NCBI RefSeq assembly: GCF_900103285.1
Contig: NZ_FNGS01000004.1
Location: 1-64,000, forward strand
Direction: 5' to 3'
Origin: Siphonobacter aquaeclarae
GTDB taxonomy: Bacteria; Bacteroidota; Bacteroidia; Cytophagales; Spirosomataceae
Length of the DNA: 64,000 nucleotides
Shown piece after piece: positions 43,270 to 50,461 of the stretch; the first letter of the stretch is position 1, and each line of letters starts with the position of its first letter. Made by a program: the position numbers and the translations under genes. The notes under the pieces are model-generated. The model had not been told where the DNA came from and made no database searches. It was given only the letters and a program-made list of their open reading frames with translations.

Positions 43270-43287
43270 GCCGTTAATACACTGATA

Positions 43288-43782
43288 ATGAAAAAGATAC
43301 TGACTTCTGTCTCCGTACTGGCTTTGATTTCCGCGCTGTATGCCTGTGAGAAAAAAGACGATCCGTTTGTTCCGCGGGTGGTGGCGCCTGTCCTCGTGCA
43401 GATCCTGGACGCGCCGTATCAAAGCGATTTCGCTTCGGAACCGGCTGTCGCAGCCGATAGCACCAAACCCGTGACGCTCCGGGCCCGCATCCTGAAGCTC
43501 GACAAGACCAATATCCTCGACAATACCAAGGGCATTGATTCCATTCCGGTACCGAACCTGAAGATCAGCCTGACCTTCCGGGACGGCAGTCCGGTTTCGG
43601 AAGGCACCACCGATGCCAAGGGTCTCGTCACGATTACGAAGACCTGGTCCGAGCTGGGCGTCACACCCAAATACACTGCGCCGAACCTGAAGTACTACAA
43701 GGGCCAGCGCGTGAGCCTGTCGTGGTCGGGCACGTACGACCAGCAGGATTTCACCCGTCTCTCTGCCGTCACCGTCAAATAA
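43288..43782 (+). CDS. lipoprotein with Ig-like domain
   Basis: A 164-residue lipoprotein (lipobox LYAC) with a predicted beta-sandwich. NLKISLTFRDGSPVSEGTTD followed by AKGLVTITKTWSELG resembles a bacterial Ig-like repeat, in which a Thr-Asp-Ala-Lys-Gly turn is common. It is the third gene of the SusC-SusD operon and probably a surface-exposed binding protein for the same substrate. No family name can be given with certainty. Confidence 0.8.
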   Translation: MKKILTSVSVLALISALYACEKKDDPFVPRVVAPVLVQILDAPYQSDFASEPAVAADSTKPVTLRARILKLDKTNILDNTKGIDSIPVPNLKISLTFRDGSPVSEGTTDAKGLVTITKTWSELGVTPKYTAPNLKYYKGQRVSLSWSGTYDQQDFTRLSAVTVK

Positions 43783-43790
43783 ACCTCCTC

Positions 43791-44909
43791 ATGAACCGTC
43801 GTAACTGGCTGAAATCCGGGGCTTTGGCCCTCGCAGGCGCAACCGTCGCCGACTACTGGAAAACCGCAGAAGCCGCTGAAATCGGCCTGCCGCACCTGGC
43901 CGGCCTGCCGGTCAGGGCGCGCCTGAACCTGAATGAAAACCCGTATGGACCATCTCCCAAGGCTCAGAAAGCCATTGCCGAGGCCATTTCGACCGGGTGG
44001 ATGTACCAGCGGGATTCGATTTCGACTTTCAAGAAGATGATCGCCCGGGAAAACGGGGTAACGGAAGCCAACGTACTCCTCGGCGCCGGCTCCGGCGAGT
44101 TGCTCATGGCCGCTGGCATTTACTACACGATGAAGGGAGGATTGGGTACCAATATTGTCGGCGGAGATCCTACCTACATGCAGCTTTTACGTACGGCTAC
44201 GGCATTGGGCGCCGACTTCCGTAAGACCCCGTTGACAACAGATTTCACCTATGATTACAAAGGCATGGCGGCGTCCGTCAATGACAAGACGTCCCTTATC
44301 TACCTTTGTAATCCCAATAACCCGACAGGTATTCTGGAAAACGCCGCAACCATGCGGGCGTTCTGCGAGGACATGAAAAAGCCCCTGTTCATCGACGAAG
44401 CCTACATGGACTATGCCGCCGATCCGAAAGGGAGCAGCATGACCGACCTCGTTCAAAAGGGCCATAACGTTCTCATCGCCCGTACTTTCTCCAAAGTACA
44501 CGGCTTTGCCGGACTTCGGATCGGGTACCTGCTCGGGCAACCGGAAGTACTTCGGGAAATCAACAAGTATTGTACCGGCGGCGGGAGTATTTCGGCGACG
44601 TCGATGCGGGGCGCGATTGCCAGTTACATGGATGAAGACTTCGTCGCCTATTCCGTCGCAAAGTGTAAAGAGTCGAAAGAATACCTATATAAACTCCTGA
44701 AAGACAAGGGGTATGACTACCTGCCGTCGTCTTCCAACTTCGTACTCTTTCCGCTGAAAACCGACGGAAAGCAGTTTGTGGAAAAGATGGCGCAGATGGG
44801 TGTCGCCGTTCGCAACTGGGAATTCGCGGGCCAGCACTGGTGCCGGGTTTCCATGGGCACGCTCGACGAAATGAAAGTCTTCGGCGAAGCATTCACGTCT
44901 CTGGCCTAA
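43791..44909 (+). CDS. Tat-exported PLP-dependent aminotransferase (HisC-like)
   Basis: A 372-residue fold-type-I aminotransferase similar to histidinol-phosphate aminotransferase. The ATG at 43791 begins a twin-arginine signal (NRRNWLKSGALALAGATVAD). The mature part has LNLNENPYGPSPKAQKAI near its start, LIYLCNPNNPTG, the Asp/Tyr pair FIDEAYMDYA, and the PLP-binding lysine in ARTFSKVHGFAGLRIGY. Tat export of a folded PLP enzyme fits a periplasmic role. It is the last gene of a SusC/SusD operon, so it may transaminate the imported compound, possibly an amino acid or amino-sugar. That is inference. Confidence 0.9.
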   Translation: MNRRNWLKSGALALAGATVADYWKTAEAAEIGLPHLAGLPVRARLNLNENPYGPSPKAQKAIAEAISTGWMYQRDSISTFKKMIARENGVTEANVLLGAGSGELLMAAGIYYTMKGGLGTNIVGGDPTYMQLLRTATALGADFRKTPLTTDFTYDYKGMAASVNDKTSLIYLCNPNNPTGILENAATMRAFCEDMKKPLFIDEAYMDYAADPKGSSMTDLVQKGHNVLIARTFSKVHGFAGLRIGYLLGQPEVLREINKYCTGGGSISATSMRGAIASYMDEDFVAYSVAKCKESKEYLYKLLKDKGYDYLPSSSNFVLFPLKTDGKQFVEKMAQMGVAVRNWEFAGQHWCRVSMGTLDEMKVFGEAFTSLA

Positions 44910-44927
44910 CCAACCCTTCCTGTCTGT

Positions 44928-44963
44928 ACGCCGTTCCAGTTTGGCTGGGGCGGCGTTTTTTTT
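44928..44963 (+). terminator. terminator of the second SusC/SusD operon
   Basis: ACGCCG (44928-44933) pairs with CGGCGT (44951-44956) around a loop with extra pairing, and an eight-base T run follows. Confidence 0.8.
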
Positions 44964-44976
44964 GGGGGGGGGGGGG
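44964..44976. repeat. G13 homopolymer tract
   Basis: Thirteen G residues directly follow the T8 of the terminator. Such tracts are slippage-prone. It is outside any gene, so it should not cause phase variation of a protein unless it affects transcription downstream. Confidence 0.9.
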
Positions 44977-44993
44977 TAGACGCGATCCGGTTT

Positions 44994-45166
44994 GTTGTTT
45001 TCGGTTTTCGGTTTTTGGTTTTCTGTTGGTGGAGGGAGGGCGCGGCCGAAAATCTATCCTTTGGTAACATGATTCTCACGATTTCCTTCTTAATTTGACA
45101 AAAGCGACTTTCAGTCCGAAAAACGAAAAACGAAAACCGAAAACTGTAAACTCTAAACCGAAAACG
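44994..45166. repeat. paired 7-base repeat arrays, YNNAAAC flavour
   Basis: The left arm (44994-45028), read on the minus strand, has CAGAAAA, CCAAAAA, CCGAAAA, CCGAAAA. The right arm (45116-45166) has CGAAAAA, CGAAAAA, CGAAAAC, CGAAAAC, TGTAAAC, TCTAAAC, CGAAAAC. The arms are imperfect reverse complements, about 90 bases apart. The array lies between the SusC/SusD operon and the CD225 gene. Confidence 0.8.
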
Positions 45167-45181
45167 CCAATCTCCTCCCCC

Positions 45182-45508
45182 ATGGAAGACACCCCCTACA
45201 TCGCCCCGCCGGCCGGCCTGAATCCCGGTATACCACCGAAGCCGAATAACTGGCTGGTACCTGCTATTCTCATTACCTTATTCTGTTGCAATTACCTGGG
45301 TGTAGTCGGGGTGATTTATGCGGCGAGGGTTGACGCGAAGTACAACCTGGGCGATTATGCCGGTGCGGAAGCCGATGCAAAACAAGCCAAGCTCTGGACG
45401 TTGATTCCGCTGGCAGTCGGCGTATTTTGCTGGATTGCCTTCATGATCTTTTACGGCGCCGTTTTCTGGGCAGCCATGCAGAACAAGGGCACGTCTCCGA
45501 CTTTCTGA
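45182..45508 (+). CDS. CD225/dispanin-like small membrane protein
   Basis: A 108-residue protein starting at the ATG at 45182; the upstream in-frame extension is repeat sequence. A proline-rich N terminus (YIAPPAGLNPGIPPKPNN) is followed by two hydrophobic helices. The first contains LITLFCCNYLGVVGVIYAAR and the block VDAKYNLGDYAGAEADAKQAK lies between them, the CD225 family pattern. The role in bacteria is unknown. It is followed by a DUF2752 gene 11 bases later, a recurrent gene pair in this phylum. Confidence 0.85.
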   Translation: MEDTPYIAPPAGLNPGIPPKPNNWLVPAILITLFCCNYLGVVGVIYAARVDAKYNLGDYAGAEADAKQAKLWTLIPLAVGVFCWIAFMIFYGAVFWAAMQNKGTSPTF

Positions 45509-45519
45509 TTTGGTAGTTT

Positions 45520-45945
45520 GTGAATACATTACTCCGACATACGCTCTACTGGCTGGCGGCGGGCCTCGTGCTCGCCGTCGGTTTTTTGTACTACCGGTTC
45601 AATCCGGCTGAAGTTTCCTTCTTTCCTGCCTGCCTGCTCCGGAAGTACACCGGACTTTACTGCCCGGGTTGCGGCGCGCAGCGGGCGCTGCACCAGCTGC
45701 TTCACGGGCATATCCGTGAAGCCTTCCGGTACAATGCGCTGCTGGTGCTGGCTATCCCCTACGTTACGCTCGGGTTTGTGCTGGATATCGCCCGGCACCT
45801 GCGATGGACTACCCTTCATCCGGCTATGTACCGGAAGCAATCCGTTATTCTCGGCATCGCTGTACTCATTTGCCTGTTCTGGATTTTCCGGAATATTCCG
45901 CTGGAACCGTTCAGCTGGCTGGCGCCGGCCGGGGGTGTTGACTAA
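45520..45945 (+). CDS. DUF2752 membrane protein
   Basis: A 141-residue protein, apparently starting at GTG (45520), with three hydrophobic segments and the DUF2752 core CPGCGAQRALHQLLHGHIRE, a CxxC motif next to an arginine and histidine. The CxxC may bind a metal or form a disulfide; no function is established. It lies in tandem with the CD225 gene and a small cysteine-rich protein. Confidence 0.85.
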   Translation: MNTLLRHTLYWLAAGLVLAVGFLYYRFNPAEVSFFPACLLRKYTGLYCPGCGAQRALHQLLHGHIREAFRYNALLVLAIPYVTLGFVLDIARHLRWTTLHPAMYRKQSVILGIAVLICLFWIFRNIPLEPFSWLAPAGGVD

Positions 45946-45957
45946 CTTTCGGGAGCC

Positions 45958-46185
45958 ATGTCAAAATCCGTTCTGATCGTTCTCTGCTTACTCGCCACAG
46001 ATATGGCGTTAATGTTGGCGTTCCGCTATTATCAGCCTGAATGTGAACCCTGTCTGGCAGGGGCCGACTGTCCTCTCTGCCTGTCTGATGAACAATATGG
46101 GTTGATTGCACTGGCCTCTGCCGTACATATGGGGTTCTCCATTGCAGGAGCACGGCGGTTCCTCTCGACTAAGCGCGCTGGTTGA
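45958..46185 (+). CDS. small membrane protein with a double CxxC loop
   Basis: A 75-residue protein with two hydrophobic helices joined by a loop CEPCLAGADCPLC, a C-x2-C-x5-C-x2-C arrangement that could bind a zinc ion or iron-sulfur cluster. No family is recognised. The ATG at 45958 is 12 bases after the DUF2752 stop, so it is the last gene of a three-gene operon. It ends just before a repeat array and is convergent with the glycosidase gene. Confidence 0.75.
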   Translation: MSKSVLIVLCLLATDMALMLAFRYYQPECEPCLAGADCPLCLSDEQYGLIALASAVHMGFSIAGARRFLSTKRAG

Positions 46186-46196
46186 TCCGGCTCTCC

Positions 46197-46258
46197 GAGT
46201 TTATAGTTCTGCTGGCAGGTACGAACCCTAAACTTCAAACTCTAAACTCTAAACTCCA
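46197..46258. repeat. 7-base repeat hairpin, YNNAAAC flavour
   Basis: Units CCTAAAC, TTCAAAC, TCTAAAC, TCTAAAC, TCCACC lie at the right, next to the stop codon of the minus-strand glycosidase. The left arm GAGTTTATAGTT (46197-46208) can pair with AACTCTAAACTC. It lies between convergent genes. Confidence 0.7.
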
Positions 46259-46263
46259 CCACA

Positions 46264-49218
46264 TCACTTCTTCACCATCCGATACACCTCCGCTACCCCC
46301 GTCACCCGGGTCACTTCCACGAGGTAGACGCCCTGGGGAAGGTTGCCGACAAAAATGTCTTTCTTCAGTTCGGGAGTGGCGACGAGCCGGCCCTGCAAAT
46401 CGGTGATGCGAACCTGGCGGATCAAGGACAAATCGCTTTCTTCGAGACGGAACGACTCCTGCACCGGGTTCGGATACAAGGCGCTCCGGTCGTCAAAAAC
46501 CACGCTCGATACGGGGCTGTATTCGGCGGTGCGGTCGCGGTCGACCGTCATTAGCCGGTAATAATTCGCGCCGGAAACGGGCGTTTGATCCGTAAAGGAA
46601 TAGCTCTGCCGGACCGTACTTTCCCCCTTTGCCGACACTTTTCCGATTGTTTTCCAGGTACGGCCGTCGCGGCTGTGCTGAACGGAGAAGTACCCGGCAT
46701 TTTTTTCCGTGGCTGTAGACCATTGCAGCACGGCAGACCGCCCTTCGCGCCGGGCTTCGAACCGCAGCAGGGTAACAGGCAGCGAGCCTTCCGCCAGTTC
46801 AAACAGCATGACATCGGAGGCCGGAACTGTCACGTTCAGCGTGCCGGTTACCGCCGCCACGCGGCCGCCTGGTACCGTTCCGGAAAACAGCTCCCTCGCC
46901 TGGTAAGAAGCAGAAGCGTTGAGCCCGACGCGACCCAGGTCAACCGAATAGGCCTTGTCCGCCGAGCCGAAATTGAGCACAGCCAGGTACGTACGGCCAT
47001 TCAGGGTCTTGACAAACAGCTCGTTTGGGTCCCAGCCGGTATTTCCTTCAACGGGGCGGAAAGCCTTACCGTCCCGGGCCAGCAACAACAGATCGGCATT
47101 CTGGAGCAGGTCCTGCGACCGGGCAATCCACGGTCCGCTTCCGGAATAATCATCTCCGGTTACCAGTGTTCCCGTTAAAATAGAAGAAGCCAGGCGGAGG
47201 CGGTTCTTTCCGGCCGACTGCGATCCAAAGACGACGTGGTCGCCGTCGATATACGGGTAAATCTGGTCCTGCCACCAGCCGTAGTTGGTACTGTTGAGGG
47301 TGTAGGCCGACTCCCAGGTATCCGAATAGGCATCACACGCAATGCGGCGCATGTGCGCGTACCGGCCTGTAGCGAGGTTAGGCGAAATAGCGGCATAGAC
47401 AAGCATCTTGCCATCCAGCTGATCAATCAGGTACTCCATCCCGACCCGGTAGGCCTGCATGCCGGTGTAAACCCCTGACTGATAGAAAGAATCCGCTTCG
47501 AGCGACGCATGCCCGAGGAAATCGATCTTGATCATCTCGAATCCACAGGCCTTGAACTTGCCGATCAGGTAGGCGATGCGCTCTTTCGTACCCGGGTGCG
47601 TGGGATCCAGGGCGTATGCGCCGTCGAGCTCGACAGGACCGCCGTTGACTTTCGTCCAGCACTGATCATACGTATACGTCGAGCCTTCCATCTGCCGGCT
47701 GTACTTTCCCCAGTCCACAAAAGGCGCCCAGTAAATACCTGGTTTCAAGCCTTTTGACTTGCAGTAATTGGCGAATTCAGTCAGCTGGGAAAAATCCCCG
47801 CTCCAGCCGCCGGGCGTGAGATTATCCCAGTAGGAATCGAGGTCGACATACACCGTACTGTCCCCATTCCGGAAAGCGGGAATACCGGTGGAGATAAAAT
47901 CAGCTACAGCCTTTCCTTTGGCGAGGGTGATGTTTTGCTGGATCGCGCCCCAGCTATTCCAGGAGAAGGGCGTGGCTTTGGTCCAGTTCGCAATGTACCG
48001 AGGCTCGGCCAGGGCGTTGAAACGACCGTATTCTTCGAGGCCGGTACGCCAGTCGTCGTCATACGAAACCGAAATCCGGGGCGATTTACAGGTCGTCTGC
48101 CCGACGTTCACCCAGCCGTGCCCGCACTTGTCCCGCGTTTGGCTCTGGCTCGTCCATCCGGCTATCACCGAGGCAAACCAGCTTTCCACGCGTCCTTCAC
48201 CAACGAGGTTGACGCCTGTTTTCCATTCCTTGTGCTCAACCGACCCCATCACGACGCCTTTGCGGCTCGTGTTGTCGTAAATCGCCGTGACTTCACCGCT
48301 GTAGATCGTCGTGTAGCGCATTTCCTTGGCTTCATACCGAACCCAGGCGTCATTGTCATACGGGACGAGCAGGCCGCGCCGGTCTCCGTTCGACTGAATA
48401 TTGATGTAGTTGGTCGTCAGCGGCGACATTTTGTAGCAGTTGGCACCGTTTCCGCTGAGGACTACTTCCGTGAAATACTGCTCGCGCCCGGGATAGGTGT
48501 AAAATACCTGTTGCATGTCGATCAGGCCCGGACCGGTGGAGGTAATCACGTGGCGGGTACCGCTGCCAAAGGCGTCGTTTACGGCGGAAGAGCTGTACGA
48601 CCGGGCGGTATAACCGGCATTGCTGTTGAAAATCTGGTTGGAATAGGCGGACGACCACGCTCCGCCGATGATTTTCGTTCCCCGGAAATACACGTCGTAC
48701 AGGCCGTTCGCCAGGTCGTATTCAATGCGGCTGTTGGTCCCGAAAGCAATGGTTTGCAGGGAGGGCGTTGCGGCTGGCGACAGCGTAATCTTGTCGATAT
48801 TGGGCCCGTAGCTATAGACGTTATCGAAGCGCAGGGTATTGGCGCCGGCGTTGAGCGTAATCATCGTCCGGATAGCAGCAGGCGCTTCCCAGCCACCCGA
48901 CGGCGGGCAGGTGATCACTACCGGCGTGCCTCCGTTGGGCGTAACGTTGATCGTGCGCTGATCACCCGTGCAGTACGTGATCAGCAGGTTGTAGGTACCG
49001 GCTGCCGGAACGTTTACGGCGATATCCACCGCTCCCGATCCCAGGTTTCCGGCCATCTTCTGGCCTGAGCAGGCTGCGCAGTTGCTTTGGCCGGCCCCGT
49101 TGGAATAGGTGCCGCTTTCTGCTTCATACTCCTGGGCGGCCGCGCCGAAGGCCGTCAACCAGAAAAGTGTACATGCCAGGGCCAGACGGCCGCGCGGAAG
49201 AGAATAGAGTTTTTTCAT
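46264..49218 (-). CDS. T9SS-secreted clan GH-D glycosidase with N-terminal CBM35-like domain
   Basis: A 984-residue protein; the start at 49218 begins a signal peptide (ending GAAAQ). Domains: CBM35-like module (about 28-150; YEAESGTYSNGAGQSNC), an N-terminal beta-sandwich, a TIM barrel of clan GH-D (GH27/GH36-like; DSYWDNLTPGGWSGDF, KPGIYWAPFVDWGK, nucleophile Asp in MIKIDFLGHAS near residue 563, acid/base probably in CDAYSDTWES), a C-terminal beta domain, an Ig-like segment and a T9SS sorting domain (LYPNPVQESFRLEE to the terminal VYRMVKK). Likely a surface alpha-galactosidase-like enzyme. It is divergent from the GalM-GH97 genes of the same locus. Confidence 0.88.
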   Translation of the reverse strand: MKKLYSLPRGRLALACTLFWLTAFGAAAQEYEAESGTYSNGAGQSNCAACSGQKMAGNLGSGAVDIAVNVPAAGTYNLLITYCTGDQRTINVTPNGGTPVVITCPPSGGWEAPAAIRTMITLNAGANTLRFDNVYSYGPNIDKITLSPAATPSLQTIAFGTNSRIEYDLANGLYDVYFRGTKIIGGAWSSAYSNQIFNSNAGYTARSYSSSAVNDAFGSGTRHVITSTGPGLIDMQQVFYTYPGREQYFTEVVLSGNGANCYKMSPLTTNYINIQSNGDRRGLLVPYDNDAWVRYEAKEMRYTTIYSGEVTAIYDNTSRKGVVMGSVEHKEWKTGVNLVGEGRVESWFASVIAGWTSQSQTRDKCGHGWVNVGQTTCKSPRISVSYDDDWRTGLEEYGRFNALAEPRYIANWTKATPFSWNSWGAIQQNITLAKGKAVADFISTGIPAFRNGDSTVYVDLDSYWDNLTPGGWSGDFSQLTEFANYCKSKGLKPGIYWAPFVDWGKYSRQMEGSTYTYDQCWTKVNGGPVELDGAYALDPTHPGTKERIAYLIGKFKACGFEMIKIDFLGHASLEADSFYQSGVYTGMQAYRVGMEYLIDQLDGKMLVYAAISPNLATGRYAHMRRIACDAYSDTWESAYTLNSTNYGWWQDQIYPYIDGDHVVFGSQSAGKNRLRLASSILTGTLVTGDDYSGSGPWIARSQDLLQNADLLLLARDGKAFRPVEGNTGWDPNELFVKTLNGRTYLAVLNFGSADKAYSVDLGRVGLNASASYQARELFSGTVPGGRVAAVTGTLNVTVPASDVMLFELAEGSLPVTLLRFEARREGRSAVLQWSTATEKNAGYFSVQHSRDGRTWKTIGKVSAKGESTVRQSYSFTDQTPVSGANYYRLMTVDRDRTAEYSPVSSVVFDDRSALYPNPVQESFRLEESDLSLIRQVRITDLQGRLVATPELKKDIFVGNLPQGVYLVEVTRVTGVAEVYRMVKK

Positions 49219-49392
49219 CTTCAGAAGGAATATAGGATAAGAGCGAGCGAAACTAGGGTAAGAACCCACCATCGAAAATGGACAATGCCTTCAATAACAT
49301 GGACATTTCTACGATCAACCCTTTTTTGACCGGAGTCGGAAAGGCTGCCGGATCAACCGTTATTTAGTCCATTTATTTCCCTCTTTTTTCCA

Positions 49393-49423
49393 TTTCGGGC
49401 CGAAGGATGTTTTACTAGTTTTG
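49393..49423 (+). promoter_or_regulatory. promoter of the GalM-GH97-SusC operon
   Basis: TAGTTTTG (49416-49423) is an exact TAnnTTTG box, with TTTC (49393-49396) 19 bases upstream. It lies in the divergent spacer facing the T9SS glycosidase, whose minus-strand leader has a near-consensus TAGTTTCG. Confidence 0.45.
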
Positions 49424-49486
49424 ACATTCCGACGACGCCGGGAGAGCGAACGATCGGGCGGCGTTATTCCGCAAGACCCAATTTCT

Positions 49487-50461
49487 ATGTCGTTGATATT
49501 GAGCACCCTTCCGGGAGATGCGGAAGGCCGGCGCGCAGATTGTGTCCGGCTGACAAATCGGAGCGGGGCGTACGTCGAACTTACTAACTACGGGGCACGG
49601 GTTGTTTCGGTATGTGTACCGGACCGGACCGGTCGTATCGGCCACGTAGTACTGGGATTTCCTTCCGCCGAAGGATATGCGCAGGATAGCTGTTACATCG
49701 GGGCGACCGTCGGGCGCTTCGCCAACCGCATCCGGAACGCTTCCTTTGCGTTGGACGGTACCTCTTTCCGCCTTGACGCCAACGAAGCGCCGAACCATAA
49801 TCACGGTGGTTTTCAAGGGTTTGACCGAAAATTTTTCATCACTCGTACGGAAGAAGATACCGTCCATTTCGATCTCCTCAGCGAGGACGGAGACGGAGGC
49901 TACCCCGGTGCGCTGGCCCTGACCGTTTCGTATACGTGGACAGATGCGCATGAACTGCAAATCCGGTATTCGGCTGTGACCGACCAGCCTACCCTCGCCA
50001 ACCTGACCAATCACAGCTATTTCTGCCTGGGTCAGCCGGTGGCCGGTCACGTACTGACGCTGCGTGCAGATGCCTTTCTGGAAACGGACGGCCGGCATAT
50101 TCCGACGGGCAGGTTCACGCCCCTGCCCGCCCGTACCTTCCGCCTCGGGGACCAGGATAGCCTGAATACCTGTTATGTACTGACGGATGAACCGGGGCCC
50201 GTCGCCACGCTCAGCCACCCTGAAACCGGGCGTAAACTGGAGGTCTTCACCACCTATCCCGGCCTGCTGGTGTACACCGGCGAGTACCTGGGGAGTACCG
50301 TACCGGGCCACGACGGCAAGCCGTATGGCCCGTTCGACGGTCTGTGCCTTGAGTGCCAATACTTTCCGGATAGCCCGAATCAGCCGGCGTTTCCGTCGCC
50401 GGTACTCCGGCCCGGCGAACGCTATGAACAGTCCATTTCCTTTCGCTTTTCTCTCCTATGA
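49487..50461 (+). CDS. galM: aldose 1-epimerase
   Basis: A 324-residue galactose mutarotase; the ATG at 49487 is chosen because the longer frame reads through the promoter. The beta-sandwich family motifs are present: VELTNYGARVVSVCVPDR, SCYIGATVGRFANRI, NHNHGGFQGFDRKFF (catalytic His), LTNHSYFCL (second His), SLNTCYVLTD and CLECQYFPDSPNQPAFP with the catalytic Glu. It interconverts alpha- and beta-aldoses after hydrolysis. It has no signal peptide. It overlaps the GH97 gene by four bases (ATGA), a strong sign of coupled function. Confidence 0.95.
   Translation: MSLILSTLPGDAEGRRADCVRLTNRSGAYVELTNYGARVVSVCVPDRTGRIGHVVLGFPSAEGYAQDSCYIGATVGRFANRIRNASFALDGTSFRLDANEAPNHNHGGFQGFDRKFFITRTEEDTVHFDLLSEDGDGGYPGALALTVSYTWTDAHELQIRYSAVTDQPTLANLTNHSYFCLGQPVAGHVLTLRADAFLETDGRHIPTGRFTPLPARTFRLGDQDSLNTCYVLTDEPGPVATLSHPETGRKLEVFTTYPGLLVYTGEYLGSTVPGHDGKPYGPFDGLCLECQYFPDSPNQPAFPSPVLRPGERYEQSISFRFSLL

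Noticed and set aside
10136..45172. Repeat arrays as CRISPR
   Set aside because: Units are 7-9 bases without spacers of constant length, and no cas gene is seen in the window.
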